Assembly: GCA_934196725.1 (NCBI GenBank)
Contig: CAKPWR010000017.1
Span: 1 to 45,478 of the forward strand
Reading direction: 5' to 3'
DNA: 45,478 bases
Source: an uncultured Prevotella sp.
Lineage (GTDB): Bacteria > Bacteroidota > Bacteroidia > Bacteroidales > Bacteroidaceae
Made by a program: the position numbers and the translations under genes. Positions within the stretch are counted from its first letter, which is position 1. Every line of letters begins with the position of its first letter. Below, piece after piece: positions 41,543 through 45,478 of this stretch. The notes beneath the pieces are model-generated. The model was given only the letters and a program-made list of their open reading frames with translations, searched no databases and was not told where the DNA came from.

Positions 41543-42709
41543 ATGAAAGGTAGAAGATATCCTCTCGGAATACAGACATTTGAGAGAATAATAAAAGGAA
41601 ATTACGTATATGTAGACAAGACTGAACTTGTCTATAATTTAACACATGAGAGTACATATTGCTTTCTGAGTCGCCCTCGACGATTCGGTAAGTCGCTCCT
41701 TGTCACTACCCTTCAGGCATACTTCGAGGGAAAGAAAGAACTATTCAAGGGTTTGGCTATAGAACATTTGGAGACAGAATGGATTACCTATCCCGTAATC
41801 CACCTTGACATCAGCAAAGGCAAATATTACAGTATTGAAAACCTGATGTCAACACTCAACGTAGTGCTCTCCCCATACGAAAAACTCTATCATCTGACGC
41901 CCGACAAGTCTGATGACTTCAATGTAAGACTCATCAACATCGTCAAAGCTGCCAAGCAACAAACTGGCAAAAACGTTGTCGTACTCATAGACGAGTATGA
42001 TGCTCCTATGCACGACTCTATGAAAGACGAGAAGATGCATGAACAGATACGCAACATCATGCGCAACTTCTTCAGCCCTTTAAAATCCGAAGAAGACAAC
42101 CTGCAATTTGTCTTCATGACAGGCATCTCAAAGTTTAGCCAGCTAAGCATCTTCAGCGAACTGAACAACATCACCAATATCAGTATGGAGGATGAATACA
42201 GTAGTCTCTGTGGAATCAGCAAGGAAGAACTCTTGGAGAACTTCCATCATGACATCGAGGATTTGGCAAAGGCCCGAAAGATGACATTCGACGAAGCTGT
42301 CGCCCAACTAAAATATCATTATGATGGTTATCACTTCAGCGGAAATGGAGCAGACATGTTTAATCCCTACAGTCTTTTCAACACGTTTAGAGCCAACAAG
42401 TTTAACAGTTACTGGTTCTCGACGGGAACTCCAACATTCCTGATAGAACTGTTGAAGGAAAAAGGCATAGATTTGCTTCAGCTGGAAGATATATGGACTA
42501 GTTCCGATCGTTTTGATACTCCAACAAAAGAGATTACAGATCCAATACCCGTTTTATACCAAAGCGGTTATCTTACCATTAAGGATTATATAGAGTTGGC
42601 AGATACTTATAAGTTAGCCATCCCTAATGAAGAGGTACGCAAGGGATTATCCAACAGCCTCTTAGAAGACCACAAGAGCATCGATGATTGGAAAGTAGAG
42701 GCTCTATAA
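41543..42709 (+). CDS. AAA-ATPase-like protein, C-terminally truncated
   Basis: 388 residues beginning with the usual MKGRRYPLGIQTFERIIKGN. Walker A is SRPRRFGKS (about 43-51) and Walker B VVLIDEYDAP. The AAA-ATPase_like domain runs to about YKLAIPNEEVRKGL (353-366). In normal family members of around 520 residues this point is followed by a linker and a PD-(D/E)XK nuclease domain with a (D)xFEFK core; both are absent here. The last about 20 residues (NSLLEDHKSIDDWKVEAL) do not look like the family. A noncoding repeat element begins about 55 bp after the stop. It is probably a degenerate or ATPase-only form. Confidence 0.8.
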   Translation: MKGRRYPLGIQTFERIIKGNYVYVDKTELVYNLTHESTYCFLSRPRRFGKSLLVTTLQAYFEGKKELFKGLAIEHLETEWITYPVIHLDISKGKYYSIENLMSTLNVVLSPYEKLYHLTPDKSDDFNVRLINIVKAAKQQTGKNVVVLIDEYDAPMHDSMKDEKMHEQIRNIMRNFFSPLKSEEDNLQFVFMTGISKFSQLSIFSELNNITNISMEDEYSSLCGISKEELLENFHHDIEDLAKARKMTFDEAVAQLKYHYDGYHFSGNGADMFNPYSLFNTFRANKFNSYWFSTGTPTFLIELLKEKGIDLLQLEDIWTSSDRFDTPTKEITDPIPVLYQSGYLTIKDYIELADTYKLAIPNEEVRKGLSNSLLEDHKSIDDWKVEAL

Positions 42710-42763
42710 TGCTTTTTGTACATTTGGATTATACCATTCCGATAGATTTCCCTGCAATCTTTC

Positions 42764-43460
42764 AAACACCCTTCACCCTTCACCAATATAACATAAAACG
42801 CTATATATAAGGCGCTTATAGTGGTGAAGAGTTTCATCAACCCTTCACCACCCTTCACCCACCCTTCACCTTTCAGCTTTTTGGTTTTCCATGAAGGCTT
42901 GCTTCAAGGCTTCTATTATGAGTGGCTCTAGTCTTCTATTATGAGTAACTTTAGTCTTCTATTATGAATGGCTTTAAGCTTCTATTAAGCTTGACTTAAG
43001 CCTTCTTTGAAGTTGATTTAACCCTTCTTTGAAGCTGGTTTAAGCCTTAGATAAAGTTTACGTGGGGCTTAGTTAAAGGTTTCGTAGAGCTTAGTTGAAG
43101 GTTACATGGGACTTAGTTGAAGTCTTATTCCAATTCCCAGAGTAACGGAATTCTCCTTTTAAGCAGTTCAAAATTCTGTTGAGGTGAAGGGTGGTGAAGG
43201 GTGGGTGAAGGGTGGGCGAAACCCTTCACCCCTCACACCCCCAGTATTTATCGGGGTTTCAAGCGAAAAGGTGAAGGGTGAAGGGTAAAATCGAGAGTAG
43301 CTTTTTACGCAAGCAGACCTACTCAACCAACAGCCTGAATGCCCCTAGCAAATGACAGAGATAGACCTGATAGAATCTTTCTCCCGACGTATTATTTCTT
43401 ATCTGCCAATGGCAAAAAGTTGCCCGCCTAGGGGCAATATTGTGCCATAGTAAGGCATGA
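42764..43460 (-). repeat. Noncoding TTCACC-repeat element, right copy
   Basis: Read on the minus strand, this shows the same block order as 1322-1832. Block a (43460-43360) has TATGGCAC, GCCATTGGC and AATAATACGTCGGGAG. Block b (43310-43170) has CTACTCTCGATT, GAAACCCCGATAAATACTGGGGGTG and hairpins of GGTGAAGGGT with ACCCTTCACC. Block d (42875-42764) has a TTCACC cluster around TTATATATAGCGTTTTATGT. The repeat unit reads mostly CCCTTCACC here and CTCTTCACC in the left copy. The 895-bp gap between coding regions is otherwise a tandem array (42910-43133) and the promoter region of the GH28 gene. Confidence 0.7.
42910..43133 (+). repeat. Ten degenerate 22-23-bp tandem repeats
   Basis: Units beginning CTTCTA, CTTCTT or CTTAG start at 42910, 42933, 42956, 42979, 43002, 43024, 43046, 43068, 43090 and 43112. 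The first four steps are 23 bp and the next five 22 bp. Sequence drifts gradually from CTTCTATTATGAGTGGCT to CTTAGTTGAAGGTTACATGG. The array replaces the variable centre of the repeat element. Confidence 0.8.
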
Positions 43461-43512
43461 AGTGAAACATCCCCTTTTATAACCATCCAGGACTATTGCA
43501 ATTTTTTCCTAC

Positions 43513-43526
43513 TGAAAACGTTTGCG
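43513..43526. promoter_or_regulatory. Possible LacI-type operator upstream of GH28 gene
   Basis: TGAAAACGTTTGCG contains the AAACGTTT core seen in LacI-family operators. It lies 31 bp upstream of the -33 element. No regulator gene is nearby. Confidence 0.3.
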
Positions 43527-43556
43527 ATGTTTTATAGGCATAATCTGGCACTTTCG

Positions 43557-43588
43557 TTTGGTAAAATCAGATATTATTCATAAATTTG
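43557..43588 (+). promoter_or_regulatory. Promoter of the GH28 gene
   Basis: TTTG (43557-43560), a 20-bp spacer and TAAATTTG (43581-43588). Leader about 45 nt to the ATG at 43641. Confidence 0.78.
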
Positions 43589-43640
43589 CAGACGGAAGCT
43601 AACAATGATTTATAAAACAAACAAAAACATAATTACAGTC

Positions 43641-45215
43641 ATGAAGAAAATTTTTAGCATGGTTTGTGCTTGCTTGCTGGCACTCAGCACCCAGGCAACC
43701 GACATCAAGAAGTATGATGCTCTATATGAGAATCTGCCATTCCAGATGGAAAAGGTGACCCGTCCACAGTTCCCTGCCAATGAGGTAAACCTCAAGGATT
43801 TTGGTGCTATTGGCGACGGTTCTTCTCTCTGTACCACAGCCTTTGCCAAGGCTATCGATGCGCTGACCCAGAAAGGCGGCGGTAAACTCATCGTTCCACA
43901 GGGCGTATGGTTCACAGGTCCTATCGTATTGAAGAGCAATATCAACCTGCATCTCGAAAAAGGTGCAGTCATCCTTTTCTCACCAGACGATGCCCTCTAC
44001 CCTTTCGTAGATACTTCATTCGAGGGTTTGGATACACGCCGCTGCCAGTCACCTATCTCTGGTCATAATCTTACCAACGTGGCAATTACCGGTCAGGGAT
44101 GCATCGATGGTAATGGTGAATACTGGCGACCTTTGAAGAAGCAGAAGGTTACCGAAGCCCAGTGGAAGCAGATCACTTCACGTGGCGGTGCATTCAAGAG
44201 AGCAGACTACTGGTTTCCAACAGAGGGTGCTTTGAAGGCAGACAACAGTGCCAACATGAATGTGCCAAAGACTCCTGCTTCAGAAGAAGAGTGGAACGAG
44301 ATCAAGCGTTTCCTCCGTCCTGTAATGATCAGCCTCGTTAGCTGCAAGAACGTTTGGCTCAATGGTGTTATCTTCCAGAATTCACCAGCATGGAACATTC
44401 ATCCGCTGATGTGCGAGAATGTTCTTATAGAAGATGTATTGGTCCGCAACCCTTCATACGCTCAGAATGGCGATGGCCTTGACCTGGAGAGCTGCAAGAA
44501 TGCACTCATCGTCAATTCTACTTTCGATGTAGGCGATGACGGTATCTGCATCAAGAGCGGTAAGGATGCTGACGGAAGAAAGCGTGGCATTCCTTGCGAG
44601 AATGTAATCGTTAACGGCTGTACCGTATTCAAGGGTCATGGCGGTTTCGTTGTCGGTAGCGAGATGAGCGGTGGCGTGAAGAACATCAAGGTGAGCGACT
44701 GCCAGTTCCTCGGCACCGATGTAGGTCTCCGTTTCAAGAGTACCCGCGGCCGTGGTGGTGTAGTAGAGAATATCTATATCGACAACATGTCTATGTTTGA
44801 TATTCAGACAGATGTTATCACCTTCGACCTTTATTATGGTGGCAAGTCTGCCGTTGAGGTTCTCAACGATGGCGATGAGGCAAAGAGCCAGAAGGTACAG
44901 AAGTTCAAGGTAGACGAAACAACTCCTTGTTTCCGCAATATCGACATCAACCATGTCATCTGCCGCACAGCCCGTCGTGCTGCTTACTTCAATGGCCTTC
45001 CAGAGATGCCGGTAAGCAATATCCACATCAAGGACCTGGAGGTAAACAATGCTGAGTATGGTATCGTCATCAACCGTACCGATGGCGTGAAGCTCGAAAA
45101 CATCAAGGTTAGTGCAAAGAACCATGCCTTCGATGCCAAGAATTCAAAGAATGTAATTGTCAACGACAAGACATACAAAAAGATTGACGAAAAGGGTATT
45201 ACACTTGACTTCTAA
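43641..45215 (+). CDS. Glycoside hydrolase family 28 (polygalacturonase-type) enzyme
   Basis: 524 residues from the ATG at 43641; an upstream ATG at 43605 would put 12 charged residues before the signal peptide (MKKIFSMVCACLLALSTQA). The right-handed beta-helix of pectinases is indicated by repeated N-V-x-I/V strands. The GH28 active-site motifs are present in slightly altered form: NGDGLD (for NTDG), GDDGICIKSG (for GDDC), GHGG and RFKS (for RIK). It hydrolyses alpha-galacturonoside linkages in pectin or similar sugars, probably in the periplasm or outside. It ends near a strong terminator and is not part of an operon here. Confidence 0.92.
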   Translation: MKKIFSMVCACLLALSTQATDIKKYDALYENLPFQMEKVTRPQFPANEVNLKDFGAIGDGSSLCTTAFAKAIDALTQKGGGKLIVPQGVWFTGPIVLKSNINLHLEKGAVILFSPDDALYPFVDTSFEGLDTRRCQSPISGHNLTNVAITGQGCIDGNGEYWRPLKKQKVTEAQWKQITSRGGAFKRADYWFPTEGALKADNSANMNVPKTPASEEEWNEIKRFLRPVMISLVSCKNVWLNGVIFQNSPAWNIHPLMCENVLIEDVLVRNPSYAQNGDGLDLESCKNALIVNSTFDVGDDGICIKSGKDADGRKRGIPCENVIVNGCTVFKGHGGFVVGSEMSGGVKNIKVSDCQFLGTDVGLRFKSTRGRGGVVENIYIDNMSMFDIQTDVITFDLYYGGKSAVEVLNDGDEAKSQKVQKFKVDETTPCFRNIDINHVICRTARRAAYFNGLPEMPVSNIHIKDLEVNNAEYGIVINRTDGVKLENIKVSAKNHAFDAKNSKNVIVNDKTYKKIDEKGITLDF

Positions 45216-45270
45216 ACAGCAGAGGGAACAGTCCTCATCTTCATAGAATTAACATAAGTATATAGGTAAG

Positions 45271-45306
45271 AGAGGTCGCGAATAATGGTTTCGCGACCTC
45301 TTTTTT
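45271..45306 (+). terminator. Terminator after GH28 gene
   Basis: AGAGGTCGCGA (45271-45281) pairs with TCGCGACCTCT (45291-45301), followed by a T-run. Confidence 0.9.
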
Positions 45307-45443
45307 AAAGATTATTTACAACTATATAGGAAATAGTGTAAATAATGACCTTAAAAGCAAAAAAAAAGCAAGATTTTCTTGCAAGTATTAATTATTTTTT
45401 ACCTTATTTCCGCAGCATTATACTTTAACGTTTTTTATAAGCA

Positions 45444-45468
45444 CCTGAGCAACAAAAAGTTGCTCAGG
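45444..45468. terminator. Hairpin at the right edge
   Basis: CCTGAGCAAC (45444-45453) pairs with GTTGCTCAGG (45459-45468) across AAAAA, followed by ATTTTG. It probably ends a transcript entering from the right. Nothing else is seen from 45307 to the end. Confidence 0.6.
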
Positions 45469-45478
45469 ATTTTGCCAT

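Overview
The window looks like a gut or rumen Prevotella/Segatella-type member of the Bacteroidota. The evidence is a SusC/SusD pair, secreted proteins with C-terminal tails like type IX secretion (T9SS) sorting domains, Bacteroidota promoters (TTG, 19-20 bp, TAnnTTTG) in front of most transcription units, and an almost complete lack of Shine-Dalgarno sites. The genus is an inference; no rRNA or marker set is present.

Left end (1-5400): a segment bounded by a perfect 77-bp inverted repeat (1-77 and 5315-5391). Inside are a tyrosine recombinase of the DNA-invertase type, two AAA_14/DUF4143 ATPases in opposite orientations, the remnant of a third, several repeat arrays, and near the right arm a strong outward promoter. 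That promoter reads through the right arm into susC. I read this as a likely invertible ON/OFF segment controlling the SusC/SusD operon, captured here in the ON orientation. The left arm starts at base 1, so the other side of the switch is not visible.

5454-14582: susC, susD, a surface lipoprotein, an M6-type metalloprotease and a small lipoprotein with a TonB C-terminal domain. No glycan-degrading enzyme is in the operon. Together with a 2630-residue subtilase (19422-27314) and a second M6 protease (27505-29727), this suggests peptide or glycoprotein use rather than a classical polysaccharide locus.

14761-16711: a cassette of three overlapping small genes (DUF2442-like, unknown, DUF4160-like) and an Rpn/PDDEXK_2 nuclease. 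The first small gene and the nuclease have almost identical 41-bp leaders with a strong Shine-Dalgarno site, and terminators with the same stem lie on both sides. Then follow a divergent sugar MFS transporter and an SGNH esterase.

29781-33763: purine salvage genes (xanthine phosphoribosyltransferase, NCS2 permease, guanine deaminase) with an esterase-nucleotidase fusion among them and a large perfect palindromic repeat. 33984-38684: an AAA ATPase and a Dna2-like nuclease-helicase. 38701-41070: greA with a terminator-like hairpin in its leader, a HIT protein, and a GDP-mannose pyrophosphorylase. 41293-41374: tRNA-Leu(CAA). 41543-42709: an AAA-ATPase-like gene lacking its usual nuclease domain. 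42764-43460: a noncoding repeat element, the inverted diverged partner of the one at 1322-1832. 43641-45215: a GH28 pectinase-family enzyme.
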